Part shown: positions 1 through 7,746 of the stretch, piece after piece
Layout: the number at the start of each line of letters is the position of its first letter
Numbering within the stretch: the first letter of the stretch is position 1
Assembly (NCBI GenBank): GCA_024233675.1
Contig: JACKPH010000007.1
Span: 1 to 58,632 of the forward strand
Direction of reading: 5' to 3'
Origin: Thermotogae bacterium
GTDB taxonomy: Bacteria > Thermotogota > Thermotogae > Petrotogales > Petrotogaceae
Length of the DNA: 58,632 bases
Program-made: the position numbers and the translations under genes
The notes under the pieces: model-generated
The model's database searches: none
Told to the model about the DNA's origin: nothing
What the model saw: only the letters and a program-made list of their open reading frames with translations

Positions 1-4
1 ATAA

Positions 5-33
5 AAAAATGAAATGTCGAATAATAACTTGAA
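5..33 (+). repeat. Conserved 29-nt element, copy 1 (upstream of cas1)
   Basis: This is the first of three near-identical copies of an element whose core is AAATGTCGAATAATAA followed by YTTGAA; the others lie at 1290-1317 and 2428-2456. It ends directly at the ribosome binding site of cas1. It differs from copy 3 by one base over about 29 nt. The AATAAT in the core could serve as a -10 box, but no good -35 is seen. It could be a shared promoter or operator, or a recombination or module boundary. Confidence 0.7.
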
Positions 34-47
34 AAGGAGGGGGAAAT

Positions 48-1025
48 GTGAATAGTATATATATAGTTACTCCAGGAGAGTTAAAAAGAAATGATAATAC
101 ATTAATGCTTTTATCAAAAAATAAGAAGACTATACTTCCGATTGAAAATGTTGAAGATATTAAAATTTTTTCCGAAGTTAATGTAAACAGGAATGTTTTA
201 AATTATGTTTCAAGATACGGTATTCCTATTCATTTTTATGATAGTCTTGGAAGATATACAGGTACATATTATCCTGTTGAGTCTAATCATAACGGTAAAA
301 TATTTCTAAATCAGGTCGAATTTTACAATAATTCCGAAAAGAGATTAGAGCTTGCAAAACTTTTTGTTTTCGGAGAAATAATGAATATAAAAAATAATAT
401 GGATAATTATTCTAAAAAAATAAATAATAAAATAAATTTCAAAGAAATTACATTGAAAATAGAAAAATGTAGAACAATAGAAACTCTTATGGCTATAGAA
501 GGTTATACAAGAGAAGAATATTATAAAAATTTTGACAGTATTATCTCAAAAGATAATTTTAAATTTGAAAAAAGAAGTAAAAGACCGCCTCGGAATGAAA
601 TAAATTCTCTGATATCTTTTGGTAATACTCTTGTTTATTCTGATGTTTTAAAAAATATTTATTGTTCTCATCTTGATCCGAGAATAGGATATCTTCATTC
701 TACTAATGACAGAGGTTTTACTTTGAATCTTGATGTAGCTGAAATATTTAAACCGCTTATTATTGATTCTATAATATTTTATGCAGTTAATAAAGGATTA
801 TTTAAGAAAAATCATTTTAAAAATATTAATGACGGAGTTTATCTTAATGAAGCCGGTAAAAAATTATTTATTTCATTATATGAGGAAAGAATAGATTATA
901 CAGTAGAAATAAAATCCATGAAAAGATTTATGAGTTATAAAATGCTTATGCAATTTGAACTTTCTAAAATAGAACATCATTTACTCGGAGATAAAAAATA
1001 TTTTCCTTATGTGGAGGGGATATAA
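48..1025 (+). CDS. cas1: CRISPR-associated endonuclease Cas1
   Basis: Cas1 is the integrase subunit that, with Cas2, inserts new spacers into a CRISPR array. The 325-residue length fits the family. A small N-terminal beta domain (about 1-75) precedes the helical catalytic domain. The metal-binding residues appear as E151 (in AIEG), H217 (in GYLHS) and E232 in LDVAEIFKP. The start is GTG, set by AAAGGAGG seven bases upstream; the ATG two bases earlier runs straight into a stop. cas2 follows with no gap. The gene stands at the window edge, so an array or leader may lie to the left. Identification is secure; the subtype (I-B/III-like) is inferred from the neighbours. Confidence 0.96.
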   Translation: MNSIYIVTPGELKRNDNTLMLLSKNKKTILPIENVEDIKIFSEVNVNRNVLNYVSRYGIPIHFYDSLGRYTGTYYPVESNHNGKIFLNQVEFYNNSEKRLELAKLFVFGEIMNIKNNMDNYSKKINNKINFKEITLKIEKCRTIETLMAIEGYTREEYYKNFDSIISKDNFKFEKRSKRPPRNEINSLISFGNTLVYSDVLKNIYCSHLDPRIGYLHSTNDRGFTLNLDVAEIFKPLIIDSIIFYAVNKGLFKKNHFKNINDGVYLNEAGKKLFISLYEERIDYTVEIKSMKRFMSYKMLMQFELSKIEHHLLGDKKYFPYVEGI

Positions 1026-1289
1026 ATGTTTGTAATATTGACTTACGATGTAAATACAAAAAGAGTAAGTAAAGTTCATAAATTGCTGAAAAAATATCTT
1101 ACATGGATTCAAAATTCAGCATATGAAGGAAATATAACCGAAGCAAAATTTGATGAAATGATAAAAATATTAAAAAGAACAATTAATAATGATGAAGACT
1201 CAGTAATAATTTATAAAACAACAGCAAAAAACTTTATTTTTAAGGAGGTAAAAGGAATAGAAAAGAACAAGTTTTCTTTTATTGTATGA
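1026..1289 (+). CDS. cas2: CRISPR-associated endoribonuclease-fold protein Cas2
   Basis: Cas2 forms the central dimer of the Cas1-Cas2 spacer integration complex. This 87-residue protein has the family length and begins FVILTYDVN, the first beta strand with the conserved Asp (D8), followed by a ferredoxin-like pattern of strands and helices. It starts on the base after the cas1 stop codon, so the two are certainly co-translated. A second copy of the 29-nt element follows directly after its stop codon, marking the beginning of the next module. Nothing is odd in the sequence itself. Confidence 0.95.
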   Translation: MFVILTYDVNTKRVSKVHKLLKKYLTWIQNSAYEGNITEAKFDEMIKILKRTINNDEDSVIIYKTTAKNFIFKEVKGIEKNKFSFIV

Positions 1290-1317
1290 AAAATAAAATG
1301 TCGAATAATAATTTGAA
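1290..1317 (+). repeat. Conserved 29-nt element, copy 2 (after cas2)
   Basis: This second copy shares the uninterrupted core AAATGTCGAATAATAA and the TTGAAAAGGAGG ending with copy 1. It begins right after the cas2 stop codon and runs into the ribosome binding site of the 41-codon gene at 1334. A possible -35 (TTGTAT, 1282-1287) stands 16 bases before the AATAAT of the core, so a promoter is plausible. Confidence 0.7.
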
Positions 1318-1333
1318 AAGGAGGAGAAACCGG

Positions 1334-1459
1334 ATGAATAAAACAAAAATAAGATTTGCAAAAAAAATAATACGTTATTCCCGGAAAGAAAATGATAACA
1401 AAATTTCTTTGTATCCAATTATAAGAGATGTAATAAAAGATTTGTACAAAAATATCTGA
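1334..1459 (+). CDS. Small basic protein, 41 aa, unknown
   Basis: A short frame starts at ATG 1334, seven bases after a strong AAGGAGGAG site, and ends at 1459. The product is 41 residues, basic and rich in Lys, Ile and Arg (begins MNKTKIRF), with no membrane segment. It lies between cas2 and the 306-residue gene and ends 14 bases before that gene's start, so the two are probably one transcript. Its beginning (NKTKIRF) loosely resembles that of the 85-residue protein at 2486 (SEKTKIRM), which also follows a copy of the 29-nt element. I do not recognise it. It could be a small regulator, an antitoxin-like protein or a leader peptide. Confidence 0.45.
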   Translation: MNKTKIRFAKKIIRYSRKENDNKISLYPIIRDVIKDLYKNI

Positions 1460-1473
1460 ATACGGAGGTGTAC

Positions 1474-2394
1474 ATGAAAAAATTATATCTTGTATTTTTC
1501 TTATTACTTTCAGTAACAATTTATTTTTCTTATGATTTTGCAACTTTTAACAATGAAATAAAAGAAAAAACCGAAGAATATTTTATGCAGAAATATTCAG
1601 GATTAGAAAAAATATCAGAAGTTCCTGATGGGGCTATATCAGAAAAACTAAATTTTTTTAATAATACGGTAAACATAAAAAGATATTGTCTTGACAGTAA
1701 AATTAACAGTGATTTTCCTATGGATTTATATTTAGCTATTTCGAATTATATAGATGATGCTATGGAACTTACTTATATATATTCTGATACAAAAACAAAA
1801 GAAGGTATTAATGAAAATGATGAAAAAACGGTTATTATTAATATAGGACTTTCTGAAAAATATCTTGAAGATAATTATTATAAAAAAATAATTGCTTATA
1901 ATGCAACAAAGATACTTAAAAAATATGACTTTGATACAATAGTTTTTATTTTTGAAAGAAGTTATTTTGAACAAATTATGAGTTTTTCCGAAAAAAAAGA
2001 AAATACATTTTACATACTTAGTGTATGTCTTAAAGATCTAAAAAAAGTTTATTTTAATGAAGAAAACTGGTATGATAAAACAACTTTTTACTATTATGAC
2101 AAAAATGCAGTAAATATTTTAAATATAAAAAGACTTATAGAATTTTTTATAAAAAATAACGGAGAATATAATATAACAGAAAGAAATTTTATGGAATTTT
2201 CGGAAATTATAAACAATGATCTTGGAATGACAGAAACCGCACTTATTATCTGTATAAATTATTTAGATTTTGTTTTGAATTTTGATAGTGAAGGTAAAAA
2301 AGAATTTTATATGAATATTTCTAAATATTTTGAAAATATAGGATGTCATGAATTTTCTGAAAAGTGCAGAGATGTATCGGAATTAATAAAATAA
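1474..2394 (+). CDS. Membrane-anchored or secreted protein of unknown function in the CRISPR locus
   Basis: The protein has 306 residues, starting at ATG 1474; a GTG at 1468 abuts the GGAGG site and is too close to it. Residues 4-20 form a hydrophobic stretch after two lysines, which reads as a signal peptide or N-terminal anchor. No lipobox cysteine is evident. The rest is polar, rich in Lys, Asn, Tyr and Glu, with alternating helix and strand but no motif I can name. No CARF, HEPN or protease signature is visible. It is co-directional with cas1-cas2, follows the 41-aa gene and is closed by a terminator at 2397. Its position makes it a candidate CRISPR accessory gene, but it could also be an unrelated passenger. 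Confidence 0.75.
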   Translation: MKKLYLVFFLLLSVTIYFSYDFATFNNEIKEKTEEYFMQKYSGLEKISEVPDGAISEKLNFFNNTVNIKRYCLDSKINSDFPMDLYLAISNYIDDAMELTYIYSDTKTKEGINENDEKTVIINIGLSEKYLEDNYYKKIIAYNATKILKKYDFDTIVFIFERSYFEQIMSFSEKKENTFYILSVCLKDLKKVYFNEENWYDKTTFYYYDKNAVNILNIKRLIEFFIKNNGEYNITERNFMEFSEIINNDLGMTETALIICINYLDFVLNFDSEGKKEFYMNISKYFENIGCHEFSEKCRDVSELIK

Positions 2395-2396
2395 AT

Positions 2397-2420
2397 CCAC
2401 GGATAAAACCGTGGTTTTAT
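2397..2420 (+). terminator. Rho-independent terminator after the 306-aa gene
   Basis: A CCACGG / CCGTGG stem (2397-2402 and 2409-2414) with a six-base AT loop is followed by TTTTATTTT. It starts three bases after the stop codon. The third copy of the 29-nt element follows it, so the next module needs its own promoter. Confidence 0.75.
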
Positions 2421-2427
2421 TTTATGA

Positions 2428-2456
2428 AAAAATGAAATGTCGAATAATAATTTGAA
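2428..2456 (+). repeat. Conserved 29-nt element, copy 3
   Basis: This copy carries the same core as copies 1 and 2 but is not followed directly by AAGGAGG. A 13-base AT-rich stretch lies between it and the next ribosome binding site. The identity therefore ends at TTGAA and is not simply a shared Shine-Dalgarno region. It stands just downstream of a terminator and upstream of the 85-aa gene. Confidence 0.7.
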
Positions 2457-2485
2457 GGATAAAAATAAAAAGGAGAGTGAAATTA

Positions 2486-2743
2486 ATGAATTATTTATTA
2501 TCTGAAAAAACAAAAATAAGAATGTCAGATCACCAGATTACTAAAAAAGATATAAAACTTTTTTTTGAAATAGGTAAAAAAATAAAAACTAAAAGAAAAG
2601 ATGCCTATATAAGATATATACCTAACAGGGTAATTCTAAAAAATAAATATTTGATGAAATATAAAAATATTTATATTATAGAAAGAAAAGGAATTGTTCT
2701 GGATATTTTTAAAAATGAAAGTTTTAGACTTTACAGACCGTAA
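2486..2743 (+). CDS. Small protein, possibly DUF4258/RelE-like
   Basis: The ATG at 2486 lies ten bases after AAGGAG; a GTG at 2477 is only one base from that site and is rejected. The product is 85 residues, strongly basic, with the pattern RMSDHQITKKDIKLFFEIGK near the N-terminus and three likely beta strands afterwards (YIRYIPNRVILK, KNIYIIERKGIVLDIF). The layout of an Arg-Met helix, an Ile-Thr helix cap and then antiparallel strands recalls DUF4258 and RelE-fold small proteins, some of which are toxins. That likeness is only by eye. The gene sits between a copy of the 29-nt element and the outer-membrane-like gene. Confidence 0.6.
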   Translation: MNYLLSEKTKIRMSDHQITKKDIKLFFEIGKKIKTKRKDAYIRYIPNRVILKNKYLMKYKNIYIIERKGIVLDIFKNESFRLYRP

Positions 2744-2764
2744 AAAATAGAAAGGAGGAAAAAA

Positions 2765-3169
2765 TTGAAAAAAATTATTGTATTGTTTTGTATTATTTCT
2801 GTTTTTGCTGTTTTTATATTTCCTGAAGATATTGGAGAAATAAATAATCAGAGAGAAACGATTGTAAAAAGTAATGAAATGTCTTTGAAAGTAGGTTTTT
2901 CATTACCAACAGTAGGTTGGGTAAGTCAAAATTCTAAAGGCGAAGTAACCGGTTATACAGGTTTTAATCTTGGCCTTGGTTTTTCTGCAAGAAAGTATTT
3001 TGAACCTCTGAGGACAAATGAATGGAATGGGCATTGGGATTTCGGAACAGTATATTTTTTAATACCGTATTTAGGTGTAGGAGCTGAATATTTAACTGAT
3101 TCCGGATTTTATTTCGGACTTGGAGTCATTTATTTGATTCCGTATATTGAATTTGGAGTAAATTTTTAA
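2765..3169 (+). CDS. Small exported protein, outer-membrane barrel-like
   Basis: This is a 134-residue protein starting at TTG 2765 after AAAGGAGG. Residues 1-20 form a clear signal peptide (KK followed by a hydrophobic run, ending near FPED). The mature part is rich in Gly, Phe, Tyr and Leu in alternating patterns (FNLGLGF, YLGVGAEYL, FYFGLGVIYL) and ends in Phe (EFGVNF). Amphipathic strands with a C-terminal aromatic residue are typical of outer-membrane beta-barrels, and the size would suit a small barrel or half of one. If right, the host has an outer membrane. It is unusual to find such a gene between cas2 and cas6. Function is unknown. Confidence 0.7.
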   Translation: MKKIIVLFCIISVFAVFIFPEDIGEINNQRETIVKSNEMSLKVGFSLPTVGWVSQNSKGEVTGYTGFNLGLGFSARKYFEPLRTNEWNGHWDFGTVYFLIPYLGVGAEYLTDSGFYFGLGVIYLIPYIEFGVNF

Positions 3170-3176
3170 CTTAATT

Positions 3177-3204
3177 AAGCTGTTCTTAAAAAGAACAGCT
3201 TTTT
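3177..3204 (+). terminator. Rho-independent terminator
   Basis: An 11-bp perfect stem, AAGCTGTTCTT with AAGAACAGCTT, and a three-base loop are followed by TTTTT. It lies seven bases after the stop codon of the barrel-like gene and separates it from cas6. Confidence 0.88.
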
Positions 3205-3253
3205 AAAATAATAATATTTTTTTTGATAAGCTAATTTTTGAATTTTAAAATGT

Positions 3254-3259
3254 TATAAT
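3254..3259 (+). promoter_or_regulatory. Probable -10 box of the cas6-cmr operon
   Basis: TATAAT stands 37 bases before the cas6 start, within an AT-rich region after a terminator. A convincing -35 at normal spacing is not visible, so only the -10 is called. The 29-nt element found before the other modules is absent here, so the effector operon is probably controlled separately. Confidence 0.45.
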
Positions 3260-3295
3260 TATAAAGTAATCAAAAAATAAAAAGGAGTAAAAATA

Positions 3296-4006
3296 ATGCG
3301 GGTTAAAATTAAACTAAAAAGTAAAAATGTAATTCTCCCTACAAATTATAAATATTTTGTACAAAGTTCTATTTATTCAAATATATCTGATATACCTGAT
3401 TTTCACAACAAGGGTTTTGAATTTGAGAATAAAACGTTTAAACCATTTTGTTTTTCTGATTTTTGGAGTGAGAATTTTAAGGTTGAAAATAAAAAATTAT
3501 TTTTCGGAGATGAAATAGAGTTTGTGTTGACATCGCCTGTTGATCTTATAATAAAAATATTTTTAGGAAATATTTTAAAAAATGGATTGAGATTAGGTAA
3601 TAATTTTCTTGAAGTATCGGAAATGAGTGAGATAAAAATAAATACTGCTCAGAAAATACTTATAAAAATGTTATCTCCTGTCACTGTTTACGAATACGTT
3701 AAAGCTAACGGAAAAAATAAAACAATATACTATAAACCTACCGATAAGGAGTTTTCAGAAATAATTAAACATAATCTTAAGAGTAAAATGGAACTTTTGG
3801 ATATGGAGGATGAATATTTTAATATAATACCTAAAGAAGTAAAACTTAATGATGAAAAAATAATAATGTATAAAGATAATTATGTTGTAAAAGCCTGGAG
3901 AGGTATTTATGAAGTAGAAGGCAGTAACAATGCTCTTAATTTAGTTTTTGACTGGGGAATAGGTTATAAAAATTCAGCTGGATTCGGAATGGTAGATATA
4001 ATTTAA
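3296..4006 (+). CDS. cas6: CRISPR RNA-processing endoribonuclease Cas6
   Basis: Cas6 cuts the CRISPR precursor RNA within each repeat. The 236-residue protein has the RAMP fold of two ferredoxin-like domains. The N-terminal LPTNYKYFVQSSIY and the C-terminal glycine-rich loop GYKNSAGFGMV are family hallmarks. By comparison with the Pyrococcus furiosus enzyme, the catalytic triad would be Y27, H37 (in DFHNKGF) and K49 (in FKPF). All three are present, so it should be active. The start follows AAAGGAG. It heads the operon with the Cmr genes, 11 bases before cmr1, so the same transcript encodes crRNA maturation and the effector. Confidence 0.94.
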   Translation: MRVKIKLKSKNVILPTNYKYFVQSSIYSNISDIPDFHNKGFEFENKTFKPFCFSDFWSENFKVENKKLFFGDEIEFVLTSPVDLIIKIFLGNILKNGLRLGNNFLEVSEMSEIKINTAQKILIKMLSPVTVYEYVKANGKNKTIYYKPTDKEFSEIIKHNLKSKMELLDMEDEYFNIIPKEVKLNDEKIIMYKDNYVVKAWRGIYEVEGSNNALNLVFDWGIGYKNSAGFGMVDII

Positions 4007-4017
4007 GGAGGTGTACC

Positions 4018-5262
4018 TTGAAAAATATATATGTGAAGTGTAAAACAATATCTCCTATGTTTAACGGAAGGGGAAAAGAAGAATTTGATTTGTTACCTCA
4101 GAGTGTACGTGGCGTTATGAGATTTTGGTTTAGGGCAACTGCACCTAATATTATAGGAGAAGATGTTTCAAATCTAAGAAAACTCGAAGAATATATATTC
4201 GGTTCAACAGAAAGAAAATCTGCTTTTGATTTAAATGTAAAATTAAAAAGAAAAAATGAAGCAGGGGATAAAAATATTAAAAAGAGAGAAAAAAATTTAC
4301 AGGAAATAATAAGTAAAGATTCAAAATACGGATATTACGGAGCAGAAAATAATGAATATTTTTTATCTCCGGATACGAATTTTCTCATTGAAATGTTTAT
4401 AAAAAAAGAATATGAAGAACTTGAAAAATTTCTGTATTATATTTTGAATTTTGTTTCAATTTTCGGCGGTATAGGTATGAAATCAAGAAAAGGATTCGGA
4501 AGTTTTGAAATTTTAAGAGCACAGTCAATTAAAAAAACTCCGGATGAAGAAAATACAGAAGAATTAATTAAAATAAATAATTTATATGATCTTGAAATAG
4601 AATATGAAAAATCTTTAAAAAAATTAATTAATAATATAAACAATGAAATAGAAAAAGAAAAGGGCACAAAAGAAAAAATAAAAACAGGAAATATAAAAGA
4701 CAATATCCATGATTTCCCCGTTTATTTTTTTGATAACGGAAAAAATAAAGAAAATCTTGAAAGTGAAAATTTTGAATCTTTAAACGAACTGTTTAAAAGT
4801 TTGTACAACATGACAAGGGACCAGAAAAATCTTGGTAATTATATAAAAATAAAGAGGGAATTAAGAGGAAAAGGTACAGAAGAAGATTCTTTTAAAAATG
4901 CTATATATAAAATAGAAAGCAGACAAAAAAAAGAAATAAAATTTAAACAGGCAATTATGGGTCTTCCTGTTAATTATAAAATAATTAAAGGACACTTTGA
5001 AAGATTGTATTCCGGAAATTACACATTAAAATCCGAAGAAAACAGAAAAGCATCACCTGTTTTTATTTCTGTACATAAAAATTCGGGAGGTTATTTTTAT
5101 AGGGTAATAATTCTTAAAAGTAAAATTTCAGAAAATAATGATATAAATTTATTTAAAAATAAAACATATGTAGGTTCAAAATTTTCTGAAAAAGATTTAG
5201 AAAACTATTATAAAGAACTTAAAAATCTCTTTGGAAAGTATATGAAAGGAGGAAAAAAGTGA
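4018..5262 (+). CDS. cmr1: Type III-B RAMP protein Cmr1
   Basis: Cmr1 is the Cas7-like subunit that caps the Cmr backbone near the 3' end of the crRNA. The N-terminal region TISPMFNGRG followed by LLPQSVRGVMRFWFRA is the family signature (residues about 10-42). A second RAMP module shows the glycine loop GGIGMKSRKGFGSFEI near residue 145. Length is 414 residues, within the range for Cmr1. The start is TTG 4018, placed by AAGGAGG. The last bases overlap the start of cas10 (GTGA), indicating coupled translation. A long Lys/Glu-rich insert (about 180-260) is probably a surface loop. Confidence 0.93.
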   Translation: MKNIYVKCKTISPMFNGRGKEEFDLLPQSVRGVMRFWFRATAPNIIGEDVSNLRKLEEYIFGSTERKSAFDLNVKLKRKNEAGDKNIKKREKNLQEIISKDSKYGYYGAENNEYFLSPDTNFLIEMFIKKEYEELEKFLYYILNFVSIFGGIGMKSRKGFGSFEILRAQSIKKTPDEENTEELIKINNLYDLEIEYEKSLKKLINNINNEIEKEKGTKEKIKTGNIKDNIHDFPVYFFDNGKNKENLESENFESLNELFKSLYNMTRDQKNLGNYIKIKRELRGKGTEEDSFKNAIYKIESRQKKEIKFKQAIMGLPVNYKIIKGHFERLYSGNYTLKSEENRKASPVFISVHKNSGGYFYRVIILKSKISENNDINLFKNKTYVGSKFSEKDLENYYKELKNLFGKYMKGGKK

Positions 5263-7745
5263 ATAAAATGACACAGGAAACAGCCAAAAGAAAAATATAC
5301 GCACTTATGCATGATCCGGTTGAAAAAGTTATGGATATAATAAATCATGAAGAAATAGCTGCTAAAAGAATAGGCGTATTAAAAGTAGAAAAACCAAGTA
5401 CAGATAAATCTGATATGAATTCTTCAACTGCTGACAGAATATTATTGCCACGGGAAAAAGAAATTTATAACAAAAGACACAGTGTTAATTTCAATAGAAG
5501 TCCTCTTTATACACATCCTTTAACAGGTGAAACACTAAATACAGATGAAATAAAAGAATATTTAAGAAAAAATAAAGATGAAATAAATAAAAAAATTCTT
5601 AATTTTCTTACAAAACTTAAAACAACCGAAAAAGATGATTATGTGAAAATATATGAAAAACTTTGGTGGTATCTTCCGAAAATAATACCATATACTTATA
5701 TGATACCAGCCGATACAAGAATACCTGATCATTCTATTATTGATCATCTGGATACGGCTTCGGCAATGAATGTAGTGAAGACAAAAAAATTATCTTTAAT
5801 AATGTTTTCAATAGGGCCTGTTCAGGAATTTATATCAGCAGCAAGAAAAGTAAGAGATTTAAGATCAGGAAGTTATCTTCTTTCATATCTTACATTTTGC
5901 GGAATAAAAGCAGTAGCAAAGGAATATGGATGGGATAACATAGTATTTCCGAATTTAAGAGATAATTATCTCGTTGCAAAAGAAATAGGCATAACAAATG
6001 CCGAAATATATAATCCTGAAATAGCTTCTTTACCGAATGTTTTTACAGCAATAATACCAAAAGAAGACGAAAAAATTATAAGAGAAAAAATAGAGAATGA
6101 AATAAATTCTGAATTGGATAATATAAGTAAATACTTTAAGGACAAAGTAAATAATTATTTTGAAAATAAAAAAATAAATGTTTATGAAAATGAAAATACT
6201 GAATGTAAAATAATACTTTCGGCCGAAAATCCAAAGTACGGTATAAAATCAAAAGAAGAATTTGAAGAAGTATGGGATAATCAGATAAAAAGTCTCCTTA
6301 TGTTTTCCGGCGCATCTCAGGAATTATCTATAGATAAGATAATGGAAGAATATTTTGAATACACGGAAGAAAATGATGCAAAAGATTTTATAAAAAAGAT
6401 AAATGAAATATCTGAAAAAGCAAATTCTTATAATGTATCAGATACAACACTTTATGGGTTTGCCAGCGAAATACTCGGAATAAAATCTTTTATAAGAAAG
6501 CAAACAAGGGATTTTACACAGAATATAGAAAAAATAAATACTCCCGGAGATGATCTTTCCGGTGGAGCTAAAGCATTAATAACAATAGAAAGAAATGAAG
6601 ATGGTCAGAAATCATCAGAACTGCTTTCAGCAATAAGTTTTATAAAAAGATATTTTCATCTTTATCTAAAAGAAAAAGGTTATACAGAAGCCTCAAAAGG
6701 AATTTTATATGTTGAAAGTATACAGGATATATCTAAAGAATATAAATCATCAATAGTTATGATGGATGGAGATAAGATGGGTGAATGGATATCGGGAAAG
6801 AAAGCCGGAAGTATTTACTCAAGAATGATAAAACCAACAAAAGATTTTATAAATAAATATCCGGAATATAAAGAAATACTTGAAAAAACGCAGATAATAA
6901 AACCAGCATATCAGAGAACTGTATCAAGAACCCTTAACAATTTTACAAGATTTGTACCTGAAATAATAAATAAAGAAAAAGGCATGCTTATTTATGCCGG
7001 AGGAGATGATGTTCTTGCTGTAATGCCTGCAAATAAAGCATTTATAGTGGCAGATAAAATAAGAAAACTTTATTCCGGTGTACTTAATGAAAAAATTTCG
7101 GTAAAACAGGAATTTATAACTGAATCAGGAGAACCAATAATAAAAAATACAGAATATGAAATAAAAAACGGTTATGCATATCATAATGGAATACCTGCAT
7201 TTAATCTTATGGGTGAGAAAGCAACTATGAGTGCAGGAATATTTGTTTCTAATTCTAATTATAATTTAAAACTTGCATTAGAACAGGCAAGAAAACTCGA
7301 AAAAATTGCTAAAAAAGAATCCGGAAGAAATTCATTTGCAATATCCTCTTTAAGATCCGGAAAGCAGAAAATATTAACAGACAAATGGCAATATGGAGCT
7401 TATGATTTTCTTGAAAAAGCAGAAACATTTTACAATTCTTTGAAAGAAACAGATAAAAAATCAATAAAGAGTCTTGTTGAAAGAATAAAATATGAAATAA
7501 AAAATCTAAAAGTAGAAGAAGAAAAGGAATTTACAGATTATCTTCTTCCTTTTTTACTTGAAAAAAGAATAAAAATAGATAAAAAACATGCAAGAGAATT
7601 AAGAGAAGATATATTCGGAAAATTGATTGGAAATTTTGATAAGAATAAAACTGATAAAGATAAAATTGAAGTAATAAAAAAGATGCTTGAAATAATAGAT
7701 GAATACGAATTTTCTCAGAGAAAAAATGATGAAAGGAGTGAATAA
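5259..7745 (+). CDS. cas10: Type III-B effector subunit Cas10 (Cmr2) with HD and GGDD motifs
   Basis: Cas10/Cmr2 is the large subunit of the Cmr complex. On target RNA binding it can make cyclic oligoadenylate and, through its HD domain, cut DNA. The 828-residue protein shows the permuted HD domain (H18-D19 in LMHDPVEK, then the DHSIIDHLDTASA block near 157-169), the conserved MFSIGPVQEFISAARKVRDL (182-201), a first Palm metal site in MMDGDKMGEW (501-510) and the synthetase motif GGDD at 581-584. Both active sites look intact. GTG 5259 overlaps the cmr1 stop codon. Signal production is therefore expected, yet no obvious receptor nuclease is encoded nearby. Confidence 0.95.
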   Translation: MNKMTQETAKRKIYALMHDPVEKVMDIINHEEIAAKRIGVLKVEKPSTDKSDMNSSTADRILLPREKEIYNKRHSVNFNRSPLYTHPLTGETLNTDEIKEYLRKNKDEINKKILNFLTKLKTTEKDDYVKIYEKLWWYLPKIIPYTYMIPADTRIPDHSIIDHLDTASAMNVVKTKKLSLIMFSIGPVQEFISAARKVRDLRSGSYLLSYLTFCGIKAVAKEYGWDNIVFPNLRDNYLVAKEIGITNAEIYNPEIASLPNVFTAIIPKEDEKIIREKIENEINSELDNISKYFKDKVNNYFENKKINVYENENTECKIILSAENPKYGIKSKEEFEEVWDNQIKSLLMFSGASQELSIDKIMEEYFEYTEENDAKDFIKKINEISEKANSYNVSDTTLYGFASEILGIKSFIRKQTRDFTQNIEKINTPGDDLSGGAKALITIERNEDGQKSSELLSAISFIKRYFHLYLKEKGYTEASKGILYVESIQDISKEYKSSIVMMDGDKMGEWISGKKAGSIYSRMIKPTKDFINKYPEYKEILEKTQIIKPAYQRTVSRTLNNFTRFVPEIINKEKGMLIYAGGDDVLAVMPANKAFIVADKIRKLYSGVLNEKISVKQEFITESGEPIIKNTEYEIKNGYAYHNGIPAFNLMGEKATMSAGIFVSNSNYNLKLALEQARKLEKIAKKESGRNSFAISSLRSGKQKILTDKWQYGAYDFLEKAETFYNSLKETDKKSIKSLVERIKYEIKNLKVEEEKEFTDYLLPFLLEKRIKIDKKHARELREDIFGKLIGNFDKNKTDKDKIEVIKKMLEIIDEYEFSQRKNDERSE

Positions 7746-7746
7746 T

